Assembly: GCF_030035675.1 (NCBI RefSeq)
Contig: NC_084480.1
Span: forward strand, 127,174,738 to 127,238,737
Direction of reading: 5' to 3'
Source of the DNA: Rhineura floridana
Lineage: Eukaryota > Chordata > Lepidosauria > Squamata > Rhineuridae
Length of the DNA stretch: 64,000 nt
Shown here in pieces: positions 21,327 to 32,019 of this stretch. The notes under the pieces are model-generated. The model saw only the letters and a program-made list of their open reading frames with translations, had not been told where the DNA came from and ran no database searches. The position numbers were made by a program, and so were the translations under genes. Each line of letters begins with the position of its first letter. Positions within the stretch are counted from its first letter, which is position 1.

Positions 21327-21458
21327 AGATTTTAAAAGGTTTTATCAGTTTTATTAATTGTGGCCAATCATTTCTCTTGTAAATATGCATTTTATGATTA
21401 CGATTCGTTTATTTTCTACTTGCTGATCTTTGACCGAGATAAACTTATTTAGATTTAC
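21327..21458 (+). mobile_element. LINE-A 3' UTR and terminus
   Basis: AT-rich 3' UTR ending in tgctgatctttgaccgagat followed by aaacttattta. The same terminus occurs at 18050 (plus) and about 59505-59535 (minus). Confidence 0.7.
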
Positions 21459-21660
21459 AAACATTAAAAACAAATATACAAATTTTAAAACACAAAAACA
21501 ATTTAAAAACACAATTTAAAAACACATGCTAAAATGCCTGGGAGAAGAGGAAAGTCTTGACCTGGTGTCGAAAAGATAACAGTGTTGGCGCCAGGCACAC
21601 CTCGTCAAGGAAATCATTCCATTACTGACATGATTATATATACAAAGTTCAATAAAAGAA
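21459..21660. repeat. Long direct repeat flanking LINE-A (right copy)
   Basis: Partner of 8737-8971. It starts aaacattaaaaacaaatata immediately after the LINE-A tail and ends caataaaagaa. It contains the L2 3' end plus about 35 bp of unrelated DNA, so it is not simply a second L2 insertion. Confidence 0.8.
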
Positions 21661-21957
21661 AGTTTTCACTGTCTGTGTTTCTTTTCTGGCCATTATTGTT
21701 ATCCATTACATTTCATGATTATTACTGAAAATAATTTTTCGTATAGAGGAGGGGGGTGTTAAAAAATGATCCGCTCCGGGTGTCAAATACACTAGGTACG
21801 CCACTGCTTACTTCTTTATGCACATATTCATACTTGACTGACAGGGCTGTTAACCACAGCAGTCTTTGCTTCTTGGTTGCTAGGCACGTAAACAGGTGTG
21901 AGATGCAGTAGGGATTGTCACAATGTGATATAACATGGTCACAAAAAGCTCCCTTAT
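21661..21957. other. Unassigned DNA with a decayed repeat end
   Basis: The segment at about 21750-21806 is the reverse complement of the repeat end at 349 (tccgctccgggtgt, tacgccactg). The remainder is unassigned. Confidence 0.45.
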
Positions 21958-22440
21958 GGTTAGGTTTGCCAAGTCTCCAGCGTTTGCCCTGAAAGTCTGG
22001 ATTTTGGGGTCCTCTCTGGGTCTCCAGATGAGTCACCCCAATCTCTGTACTCTTAGCTTCCTTTTTTATTATTTTTTTTAAAAATTAAGTTTCTAGGTGG
22101 TATGGCTCAAGAGATATGCAGCAAAATGTCAACCGCCCTGCCCCCACAACTTCTGTTAGAAGTTGCTTGCTCTAACACCAGCCCTTTCAGGTTTTTAGTC
22201 AACAAGTGAAGTCAGGGTTGTAACTGACAAGAGATTTGCTGACCTCAAGGCAAGAGCTAGTACCCATTGCAAATGCTGAAAACAGTTACTTATTCCTGTT
22301 TGTCTATAATTCAGAAGTTGAGTGAGTGTATGTTATAGTTTTCTAATTAAAAGGAGTCAAACAACTTTAAAGTTTACTGAGCTGTCAAATAGGGCAGTTT
22401 ATTTGTCTAATTCATAGCGTGTTTTGAAAACTTTCTCAAT
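21958..22440. repeat. Dispersed repeat A, copy 1
   Basis: Shares gggtcctctctgggtctcc, gagtcacc, aagtttctaggtggt, ttcagg and gtgaagtcagggttg with 37088-37500 and 56637-57040. The start resembles agggttgcca, a hAT-like end. Non-coding. Confidence 0.65.
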
Positions 22441-22760
22441 ATGAAGTTACAATCCTATACCCACTTTTCTGGGAGTAAAGCTGTAATGCTAATCCCACAT
22501 ACCTGGGAGTAAACCCCATTGAAATCAGAAGGACTTACTTTTGAGTGAACATAGCAAATGTGTTGTCATCTATTATATGCTGTATATGTAAATGTTTTTA
22601 TAAATGTACTGATGACTGTACAGTATTTTATTTATTGAGATTAATGTGACTGCATTTGATACTATTGTATTTTATCCCATTTTAATGTACGTCGCCTAGA
22701 GTGGCTATCTGCCAAATTAAATATTATTATTATTTATTATTATTAAATATTTCCCTCCCC
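22441..22760 (+). repeat. Short dispersed motif followed by a LINE/SINE-type tail
   Basis: 22455-22560 has the common gggagtaa / cccattgaa / aggacttactt motif with inverted symmetry. 22680-22745 (gtcgcctagagtggctat, then attattatt repeats) resembles the 3' terminus of squamate L2-like elements. Confidence 0.5.
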
Positions 22761-22845
22761 CTCCAATCCTTTTTTTAAAAAAAAACACTACACAGGGCTT
22801 ACTTAGAATTATTATTAGAATTAGAATTTATTACCCACCCTTCAC

Positions 22846-23112
22846 CGAAAGAGTTGTTAGGAGATGCCCTATTCCCCTCACAAAGCTACAATCCTCAGAA
22901 GGGGGGCTGACTGTTAAACCACTCTGGACACTAGACCTCTGTCAGGGAAATAGGAGTCTCCTAACAACTCTCTGCACCCTTCACAAACTACACTTCCCAG
23001 GATTCTTTGGGGAAAGCCATGACTGCCTAAAGTGAAATAATGGGCTGGTGTGGGTGTGGGTCCCTGATTAGCCAATCCAAGCAGCTGTGAGTTTGGCTTT
23101 TCAAACACTCCC
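22846..23112. repeat. Palindromic dispersed repeat, intact copy
   Basis: The left arm gagttgttaggagatgccct is complemented by aggagtctcctaacaactc near 22950. Downstream, cttcacaaactacacttccc continues the family. The copy split at 3396/6856 has the same order. Probably a non-autonomous DNA element; no certain target duplication. Confidence 0.7.
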
Positions 23113-24366
23113 TTAGTAATTGTTTATAATTGCAGCCTTCAGGGGCATCCACCTTTATTCCTGTGTGCTGCTATCTAACATCTGCTCCCTTCTTCCTAAA
23201 ATGGCCTTCTGGCAACTGGTCTGGTGTGAGGGCACTTAAACCCTTCTTGCCGGAAGCAAGTAGTCTAGATCCAATGTTCCGTAACCAGGCTCCCTAAACA
23301 GGTGAGAAGGAATGATCCCATCACTTCAGCTGGACCTGGGAACACACTAATTTAATTTCCAATCAGAGAATTTTTTTTGAGTGGTATGCTCCAAGCAGCT
23401 GTGGTTGATGCTTATCATGCTTAATGACATCACTAGGGCCTGCTCCCATGACATCACTAGGACCTGCCTCTGAAATCTCAGGGTTTGACCTGGCAACCCT
23501 ATGATATTTCCATAAGCAATACCTTAAGATTTGGTGGGCTCTCTTCCAGATGAAAGGCTACAGGATCTCCAATCCATTATTTCTCAGTTTTCTTTCGAAG
23601 TCCATACCAGCAAAGCAGCTGAAGAGCAGAAGGCAATCAGACAGACTCACAGAGACACGTGACTTTTAAAAAATGTTTATTATAGGCAGAATAATACACA
23701 ATATAATACATAATAATTCCCACTTATCCAATAGTCCAACATGTATAAATTCTTATCAAGCAATTGCCCAATAAAAATTAGAAATAATAGATATGAGCTT
23801 GGACTTGATGAAACCTAATCTATTATTCTAGAAAGAGGTAAATAATGTCAGCCAAATACAGACAGGAAAATTTCTCATTGTAATGAGACTGAAAATGTTG
23901 TAGTGATATGCTACAATTTGTTTAACTACTCATTGAGAATTGATGAAGTGTTGAGCTTCCAGTGCTTTACTAGGTGTGGGACATTATTATGTAAGGTAAT
24001 ATTGCCAAACATCTTTCAAAGTCTTATTCTGGTTTGTTTGTTTGTTTTGGGGTGTGTGTGTTAAATCACAATTTCTTGGCCTTTAAGCTTGCAGACATTA
24101 AAAATGGACAGCACTACTTTTTAGATGATTGGGGCTTCTGATTGATGGCAATATAGCACAATACTTAGTGCTGACTTGCATATGTTGGCATAATGCCATG
24201 TTTTAAATATGCACTTTCTTTTAATGAGTTGAAAAAAGCATACTTAATGGAAAAAGGAGTGCCACAAAATCAGTAACTGAAGACAACCTATGTATTACCA
24301 GAATTATATCCCCATATCTTGGCAACAGTGAACACCAACCTGAAACTCTTATGTATCTACTAATTT
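23113..24366. other. Unassigned DNA
   Basis: No gene or recognised element. A short tandem phrase (gacatcactagg) occurs at about 23430 and 23452. Confidence 0.4.
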
Positions 24367-24600
24367 CACATATTATTTATTATTTATTAATAATAGTTGT
24401 ATACTGCCCAATAGCCAATGTTCTCTGGATGATGAATAATACAATTAAAAACTCATTTAAAAAACCACAAGAAAAAAAACCCAAATAATGACAGTAAAAC
24501 TTGAACCAGCAGCAGGAAATCATATGAAGCAGTATTAAAAAAAAAAAAAATCCCTAAAGGCTCTTAAAAATTTTAATCCCTGGAAACATAAAAAGGGCTT
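24367..24600 (-). mobile_element. Decayed L2 3' end
   Basis: A tattatttatt-type terminus, then gtatactgcccaatagccaa and an A-rich 3' UTR, as in the L2 copies at 4208 and 8640. The hairpin arms are eroded. Confidence 0.55.
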
Positions 24601-25466
24601 CACAACATGGGCCCCAAGTGGGCTTCTCTGTCAAAATCATATCTGGTAGAATTCACACCTGAAAGACCCAGGTATGGAAGGACTGAAGTGACGTGGGTCA
24701 GAGTTTGAACTGATAGGTAGGGATGGAGGCAAAATCTGGCTCGGCCTTTTAACGCAAACATACAGAATTTGTTGCTGTTTTGTGAACAGACAACCCACTA
24801 TCCTCTGAAATTAGTCATTCTCAAAATTTTGGTGAACAAAAAATGTGTACAAGAATGTGTATTTTAATTGTGCATAAAAAGCATATATTAATGTAAATAA
24901 CATACAAAATGTGTTTGATTAGGCAAATTTGCATGCAAAAATTTTATATTAGGAGAAATGTGCACCAAAATGTGGATGAATTCCCATAACGAGTATTTTT
25001 TTTAAAAAAATGATTGTTTGTTTACCTGAGGTTAATATTTTTGCTATGCTTCTGAAGTAAGCATTCACTCAATTTTTAAGCCATTCACTGTTTAACAATG
25101 AAAATGCCATATTAAGCACATAATTTAATGTATGATTAACTGCCAAAACATACAGCTACACGATATTAATGAGGCAAATTATTAGGTAAGATTTTAAAAG
25201 GATTATATAACATATCCATTTAATCTTATGGGGAGAGCCCTATAAAATTAGGGATGTGTGAAATTGTTCTGCTCACATCAGACTGGCTCGGAAATGGGTC
25301 AAGTTTTTTCAAAGCTATATAAAATCATAAATATTGTTTATTTTCTGACCTGGCATTCAGAAAATATGGAAATCCCTTCTCTTCTTGACCCATCCAACAT
25401 TCTTTCCTCTAAAGATTTGTGGTGGTGCATTATGAGGAGCGGGGCAGAGAAAGAGCTATGTACCAT
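24601..25466. other. AT-rich DNA with MITE-like pieces
   Basis: Contains two tagggatg-type ends (about 24718 and 25250) related to the MITE at 25467, but no complete element could be bounded. Confidence 0.4.
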
Positions 25467-25912
25467 CTAGGGATGGAAAGATCTGTCACTTTTGGTTTTC
25501 TCTGTCTCTCATTTTTCCAATCTTAAATTCAATTCTCCACATTTCTGCAGCAATTTGTGAATTCGTTTTTTTTAAAAAAGAATCCTCATAAAAATCCTCC
25601 AGCATTTGAGTGTGAATTTCTCCTAAGCACATTTTTAGGCAGCTTTGACTGATGTACACTTTTTTTGCAAGCAATTTCTCATCATATAGTTCATTTTTGT
25701 ATGTTATTTCCCCTCATATTCATTTTTATGTACACTTCCTCTGAACATATGCATTTTTGTAAACACTGGTTGGTGAAAAGCATTGCAAAATTTGAATAAG
25801 TATGAATTTTGAAGGATGGCTGTGTTTCACTACTCATATTGTTTCAGAAAGTGCAAATCGGATAGATTTGGCTTGAAATGTGAACTGACTCAAATTTCTC
25901 ACCTATCCCTAG
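25467..25912. mobile_element. MITE with TAGGGAT / ATCCCTA ends
   Basis: The ends ctagggatggaaagatctg and cacctatccctag are inverted, with an AT-rich non-coding interior. The copy at 35139-35600 shares gtttctcatttttccaat. No 8-bp duplication is preserved. Confidence 0.55.
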
Positions 25913-26185
25913 TCCTACCCCTCCTTCCTTTCCTTTTCAGGAGCCTTCCACTACCACTTATAAGAGAAATGTGGAAGGAGTCAGTAGACAAGGTGTTTTG
26001 GGATCTGGGGAGAGCTAGTGAGGAGGGAAGCCAGGAATTTTTCTTTGAGGCAAGCTTTCAGAGTCCCAGAAGCTTGTGTCTGTGCCCCAACTTAACAAAC
26101 TTCACCAGCATCTCAATATAAAATATAGAAAGCAATGCTGAGTTATCAATTAGTTGACATTCATGCTAGGTTGCAGATATACAGC

Positions 26186-26391
26186 AGTGTTTCCTAAACA
26201 TCCTCCCCCCATGGACCACTTGAAAATTACTGGGGGTCTTGGTGGCCCACTTAATGGTTTTTCTGCCTGTTGTAATGCACTGTGCTAGGTGCTGTATGAA
26301 TTTTAATAATCTTTTTATGGCTTCAGACCACCTGAATGAAACTCACAGACCACTTATGGCTTATGGACCATAGTTTGAGAATCCCTGACTA
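26186..26391. mobile_element. hAT-type MITE, decayed copy
   Basis: Shares gaccacttgaaaattac, tttctgcctgttgtaatgc and the right end tagtttgagaatccctg with the MITEs at 35647 and 7732. Confidence 0.65.
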
Positions 26392-26494
26392 TTGAAACCC
26401 TCACCTGTACTGGAAATTGTTTATCAATCTGTACATACAGTGGTCTTAATCAGGGATATAGATGATGGTGGGGTAGCAATGAACACAATCACAG

Positions 26495-26640
26495 GGACAT
26501 CAGAAGCTGCCTTATACTGAGTCAGACCCTTGGTCTATCTAGGATGGTCAGCACTGACTGGCATCAGCTCACCAGGGTTTCATGGAGGGGACATTCCCAG
26601 CCCTAGTGGAGATGTCAGGGATTGAAATTGGAACCTTCTC
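26495..26640. repeat. Dispersed amniote repeat fragment
   Basis: agctgccttatactgagtca, ccagggtttcatg and tgtcagggattgaa are recognisable phrases of a repeat common in squamates. A short reverse-complement piece lies near 58120-58150. Confidence 0.55.
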
Positions 26641-28656
26641 CATTGCACTTAACTGGGGCGTGCAACACAACATTGAAGTACAGGGTGGGCCTGTTCTCTG
26701 CTCCAGTCTGGCAGCCATGCTATTTTCTATAATCTTCCACTCTGTATCTCATACCCCACCCATTTTTCCAAATCCCCACCAACAGTCAGCATTCCATGCA
26801 GCCCTGCAGCCAAGGGTGGGGGGACCCCCCAGAGCTATATTTCACCCCACCCTATGATTTTTTTGGTTCTTCCTTTTAGCTTATGATATGACAGACAGTG
26901 ACAACCTCCATGTGAAGAATGACAGCTTGTTTAATGAACAGGAGCAATTTAAGAATGGGACTCTCTGAAAAATTCAGTGACTAAGGCAGGGAGAGTGCAC
27001 AACAAAAGCCTAAACTGGAAGAGCCCCCCAAAGCTTGCTCACTCAAGACTTTCTCTGACTGAAGGGCAGATTTCTCATTATCGCAATCATCCTACAATTA
27101 AATCCTGAAAAAAACTACCCTGTAGAGTGACATGACCCTTGAAGAGTTAAAGATTAGAACTTTGTATTATGGGCTAGAGTTAGACTCCACCCCTTACACT
27201 TTCCTTTGCTCTTCTTTTCAGTTTCATTTGTGTTCTCTACCCAGGCAGCAATAAAGAAGTATGTTTGGTTGCCTGCAGTAAGAAGTATGAGGGGTCTTTT
27301 TTGTTATGGAGTTATTATGATAAGTAGAGCATGATTGAGTGTTTATGGCTAAAGGCTGAAATAAAGACATAATGTAACATGATATAAAAAAATGGCTATC
27401 CTAAGTTACCATTTACTCTTTTAAAGCAGTCACTATACTCACAATATAGTGGTTATTTTTTCTTATTCTTGAGTTCTTACTTGATGGCAAAGGATGAAAA
27501 CAGTCCTACAGGAACAGAAATATTATTGCTGAGTACACTACAATTAGCTAGTAGGTTGGCTTGCCACCTAGGCTGTAACTAAGGCCTAATTTATTATCTC
27601 CCTACTATGTGAAGTTTAGCATGAGGCCTTTGCACTTTACCTGCAGCACAACCACCTGTGAGTCAGCATTTTTGGTTCTAACTTGGATCAATCATCCACA
27701 GAGACTTTCAATGACTCACAAGTGTGTAGCAAATTTGGTGTTTCTTACATTTGAAAAAGCAAGGATAGCTAACCTAAGTTTTGATAAATTTTTACATTAA
27801 TTCCAGGAAAAATTGAAAGCTGCAACTGTTCTAACGTATGGTTTTTAGGTTATGCATTTTTTTCTCTGAAATAGAATATTGTGAGCTTACCATTCAGAAA
27901 GCTTTACTGTATGTTTATCAAGCATTTTTCTGTTTATAAAAGGAAGTCTATTATGCAGTAAATGTACAAGGTTAAGGACTCAATCTGATCAATCTGAACA
28001 AGAAAGTTATGCATGTTGTTCTCAGCACCATTCTCCCTAAATGCTTGACTATGGTTGCATTGGAATGTGCTCTTATTCTCTTTCTAAGCCTGTTTCTTTG
28101 TATTGGTGTTTTCATCATACAAGATTAAAACTGATTTTTTTGAGAAAACAAGCTCCAAATTAGTTTTTAATTTCTTAGGTATAGCATAAACTATTTTGTT
28201 TGTTTTACACCTTTTGGTATTCCCTCATTCACTGTATTCTTTAAATCCTTTTTTCTTATGAAACAACAGAAAATATGCCAGCCGTTTAATTTCTGGTGTT
28301 CATACTGAATTGTTAACTTGACCTTTACATAGCCCATTATACAAGTTAACATACTGTCTGGATGGAGGAGGAGTGAGGAGAAAGGCATATTCCTTCCCCT
28401 GGCCTGGCCCTCATGTCCTCTCCACCAGTGAGAGGGGGATTGGCTGGTGCTATGCACTTCTCCCCCCAAATGCCCCTCCCAGAAATATGGCTGCCTTACC
28501 TAACAAGGAAGGCTGGCCACAGGGCTGATATCATGGCCAAAGAGTATGCTATGCCCTCACTGAGCTGCTTTGAGGAAGTCTGCCCTTTGGGTTTTTTGTA
28601 ACTTTATTACACTTCTGCAAATTGTGAGGTTCTTCCAAGCCTATTGATACTTCCAT
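26641..28656. other. Unassigned DNA
   Basis: No coding frame with recognisable similarity, structural RNA or bounded repeat. Confidence 0.4.
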
Positions 28657-28686
28657 GAGTGAGTGAGTGAGTGAGTGAGTGAGTGT
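28657..28686. repeat. (GAGT)n microsatellite
   Basis: About seven units of gagt, followed by gtgtgtgg. Confidence 0.9.
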
Positions 28687-29870
28687 GTGGTTCTATATTA
28701 GTTACATTAACAATGGCACATGCACCCGAACATCAAGAATAAGGGAATTTTATTGCACACATGCTCTACTATCTGCATGGATTTCTACTGATAGTCTGCT
28801 GAAAGTCCTTACATGGTTCCAGTCTTGCATATCTCAGAGATGGTCTCATTCGCTGCACTCTCAAAGATCAGCTTTTTGACATTACTCTTTGGGTGCATGA
28901 TCTGAAGGTAGGGATGGCTGGATCAATCTAGTTCCAGCTCATGTCAATGTGACTGTGTTCATTCCTAAGTATGTTCTGTTCCCATCCTGCATTAATCTGC
29001 ATTTTGTAAAAAGAATTTTTTTAAGGAAAAATTGATAGGGAAATTACACTGAAACTACACATTAGCCCAGGAAGTGATTTCCCACTGGATTTCATATGAA
29101 TTGAATTCCTCAAGCACTCCTATTTTAAAGCACCAAGTGATGTCAAGAACAGGTATTGCAAACTGCCCTATGGTCCTGCCATTCAATAACAATTGTTTTC
29201 TGATGAATAGAATGGCAAGGATGTATGGCCAAAACATTGTACAGACAGACTAGAGTGTAAGATAATAAGCAAGGCCACCCCACAATTCAGTAGTTAAGTT
29301 AGATCTTTGGCGTATCATCTTTCCAATATTATAGACTACAAAATTGTCCATCATTTTGGAAGTGCTTGTAAAGAAAGGCTTTTTCACATGGAGAAAGGAC
29401 TTGGGATGCACAGTGCTCTGTCCACTGGGATGCACATTGCATGTATGCTTAGAAGTCTTTGTTGTGGCTGGCTTACCTAGTGTCAAGACTGGAAGGACAG
29501 TTTTATAATGTTTCCTGCAGCAAACTTGCAAAATAAATACAATGCCACTGAAGACCAAAATGTGGAGCAAAGAAACTTTACTTAACAATATGCAAGCCTT
29601 CCTAGACCTGATCTCAAAATGGCTACTGTCCTAGATTTCAGTTCTCTGCCAGTGTTCCCTAGAACTGCTTCCCCCAAAGTACCCACTTGTGAAAAAATAT
29701 AAGTTCTAATATCTTTACATCTCTCCACCTTTTTTTTAACAATATCTCTCTCTGTATCAAAAATGGTTTCTTATTATGCTGCCTCTTGACCTTAGATTTC
29801 TCCAAAGTCTTGTTGGCACCTTGTGTTGTGTGACAGTTCAATTTGTCCTTTTCTCTCTTGTCTATATCTG
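28687..29870. other. Unassigned DNA
   Basis: No gene or bounded element recognised. A tagggatggc piece near 28912 may be a MITE remnant. Confidence 0.4.
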
Positions 29871-30118
29871 AATTCACTAATAGGCAAAAGACCTTGCAGT
29901 TTAAGAACATACCTATAGCCCACAGATATTTCTATCAAACTTTAAAAAGCAGGGAAATTGGGCAGCTATAGTGAATGCATCAGGGGAGCAGGAGACCTGA
30001 CCTCCTCTCTATTGGACTGCCCTATAAATTTGTCAGAATGCAAACACAATTTGGGTTGGTCTTTCACAGTCCAATACACTTGCTGTGTAGCTTGCAATAA
30101 TTTGGTAACATGTGCCTC
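29871..30118 (+). mobile_element. Unique segment of the composite repeat, VNTR-less copy
   Basis: This is the reverse complement of 62745-62990: ttcactaataggc, ctatagcccacag, ctatagtgaatgc, agacctgacctcctctct, gggttggtctttcacagtcc, cttgctgtgtagcttg. It starts exactly at the edge where the other copies lead into the VNTR, so the VNTR and SINE parts are missing here. The first 105 bases or so are bounded by inverted attcactaatag / ctatagtgaat, so a small foldback may be embedded. Confidence 0.65.
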
Positions 30119-30136
30119 TGAGCACACTGTTCCAAA

Positions 30137-30473
30137 TAGGGTTGCCAGGTTCAATCCCTGAGACTGATACTGTATCTTTAGGAGAAAAGAAAGTCAGCCA
30201 AGTGCAGGTGTTCTTGCAACCCTGTAACGGAAAAAAACACCAGGTGGAATTCTCCCTTCCCCCTGCACAACTTTTAAAGGTGCAGAAGAGCTCTTGGAGG
30301 CTGGGCCTGGCAACCAAGAGGTCTTCTGTATCTTTAAAAGTTGTGCATGGGGAAGGGAGAATTCCACCTTGTGGTTTTTCCCATTACAGAGTTGCAAGAA
30401 CACCTGCACTTGCCTGACTTCTCTTTTCCTAAAGATACAGGATCAGTCTCAGGCCATGTACCTGGCAACCCTA
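30137..30473. mobile_element. Foldback MITE, hAT-like (copy X)
   Basis: Almost the whole element is an inverted repeat. The left arm starts tagggttgccaggttc and the right arm ends acctggcaacccta, with internal phrases mirrored (gtatctttaggag, aagtgcaggtgttcttgcaa, aattctcccttcccc). The loop contains cctggcaacc, a copy of the terminal repeat. No matching flanks: left gttccaaa, right gtgtggac. Open frames in it are palindrome artefacts. Confidence 0.85.
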
Positions 30474-31506
30474 GTGTGGACTCAAAATCAAGTGCAAGAA
30501 ACCTTCTGTGAGCTTTGTTCTGTTTGCAGAATATGCCTTGAACCAATTTTTGGGTTGTTCACCTGTCTTCCAGAAGCTCTCCTCACCCACCCATGCTTCA
30601 CCCCATGGTGCTACTGATGTTCTCCCAACCCTCTGGGATGTACAGGGTGAGGGAGGACAGTTGGGAGGAAGGGGTTAGGAATTACTTGCACAGGGCTTCC
30701 TTCCCCCATGCTAACATTGGATACAATCCCATACATTGTGTCTGTCCATTTACTTTTCTTCTATTATCAATTATTTTTTTAAAGGAATTGCTGTCAATAA
30801 ATTAGTAATTTGTTCCTGCCACTCCATAGGCTCAGATAGCTCAATAAATAGCTCACTAAGATTCTCATATAAGAACATACTGAAATGTGATGCTGTGTAT
30901 TTGCTGTGTAAATTATAACACCTTTTACCAAAACAATATAAGGCTCATTCACCATACATTGAAAAAGACACCCTCATTTCATTTTATACCTTCTCCACTG
31001 AGAGAGAAAAAATGACTTTAAAATGTTTTATGGATTTTCTAACATCCATAATCATAAGACACCATCAAAATAGAATAATGGAATATGTATATGGGAGGGG
31101 GAAGCTAAAGTAAATCATATTCACTGTTTGATTCTCCGTCTTTCTGAAATGAAAATTCTTTAAATTCCTGTTGTAACATTTTAATCAATTTTGATTAATA
31201 ATTGACTTAAGGAGAAAAATCTCAAGGGCTCCCCAAGGTAATTACTGCCCCATTCTTCGTTTTCTATGCTTACACACAGAAAATCACAAATGTCCTGGAA
31301 TTTCTCATTTATCACTTTGGATTGTATTATTTACTATAAACAGCTTAGCCTAATTGAATTTAATGAGACATGCAGCCACATTCTATGCATTTTCACTTGG
31401 TAGTATATCTCCCTGAATTCAAAGGCTTGGATTCCAAGATCCCATGCATGGAACTCATGGGATGCTCTGCAGTCCTGATAATCTCCTATGGAAAGTTGGA
31501 GGAACC
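30474..31506. other. Unassigned DNA between two foldback MITEs
   Basis: No recognised gene or element in this 1-kb stretch. Confidence 0.4.
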
Positions 31507-31514
31507 TTTGGAAC

Positions 31515-31851
31515 TAGGGTTTCCAGGTTCAATCCCTGAGACTGATCCTGTATCTTTAGGAGAAAAGAAAGTCAGCCAAGTGCAGGTGTTCTTGCAACCC
31601 TGTAATAGGAAAATCACAAGGTGGAATTATCCCTTCCCCATGCACAGCTCTTAAAGATACAAAAGACCTCTTGGTTGCCAGGCCCAGGCTCCAAGAGGAC
31701 TTTTGTATCTTTAAAAGTTGTGCAGGGGGAAGGGAGAATTCCACCTGGTGTTTTTTTCCATTACAGGGTTGCAAGAACACCTGCACTTGGCTGACTTTCT
31801 TTTCTCCTAAAGATACAGGATCAGTCTCAGGGACTGAACCTGGCAACCCTA
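31515..31851. mobile_element. Foldback MITE, hAT-like (copy Y)
   Basis: Same element as at 30137 with the asymmetric loop in the opposite orientation. It is flanked by a perfect 8-bp duplication tttggaac at 31507-31514 and 31852-31859. Confidence 0.9.
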
Positions 31852-32001
31852 TTTGGAACAGTGTGAGGAATGCAGGGGTTGGGAAGATCAGGGAAAACCG
31901 GCTCCTTCTCCCTTTCTGCCCCAGGAACATCCACAGGATCAGAGTTCCTTCCATGAACAGTAAGAGTGCTTCTGTCCATGGAAGGGCAATGGGAGTTACT
32001 C

Positions 32002-32019
32002 CAAAGTAAGTGACCCTAG
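32002..32019. repeat. Target-site duplication of the ORF1-only L1 element (left)
   Basis: caaagtaagtgaccctag is repeated exactly at 33940-33957, straight after the poly(A) tail. Confidence 0.95.

Larger units (their letters stand above)
8972..21458 (+). mobile_element. LINE-A: long non-LTR retrotransposon of Vingi/Jockey-like type
   Basis: It appears full length. A 5' UTR begins gacttccgatggggagag, followed by ORF1 (9579 on), ORF2 with endonuclease and reverse transcriptase (about 17948-21326), and a 3' end containing ctttgaccgagataaactta. An LTR element (11590-17893) and a short LINE tail (18050-18095) are inserted in it. Without them the LINE is about 6 kb. LINE-B at 46764-53079 is a diverged relative with the same architecture. 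The clade is inferred from RT style (LYADDVVLLSS, VKQGCILAPSLFNFYIN); a phylogeny is needed. Several frame breaks and a changed endonuclease motif mean this copy is inactive. Confidence 0.8.

Noticed and set aside
30033-30546. Several frames of 70-107 codons in the foldback MITEs
   Set aside because: Mirror-image frames caused by the palindrome; the same peptides recur in other MITE copies.
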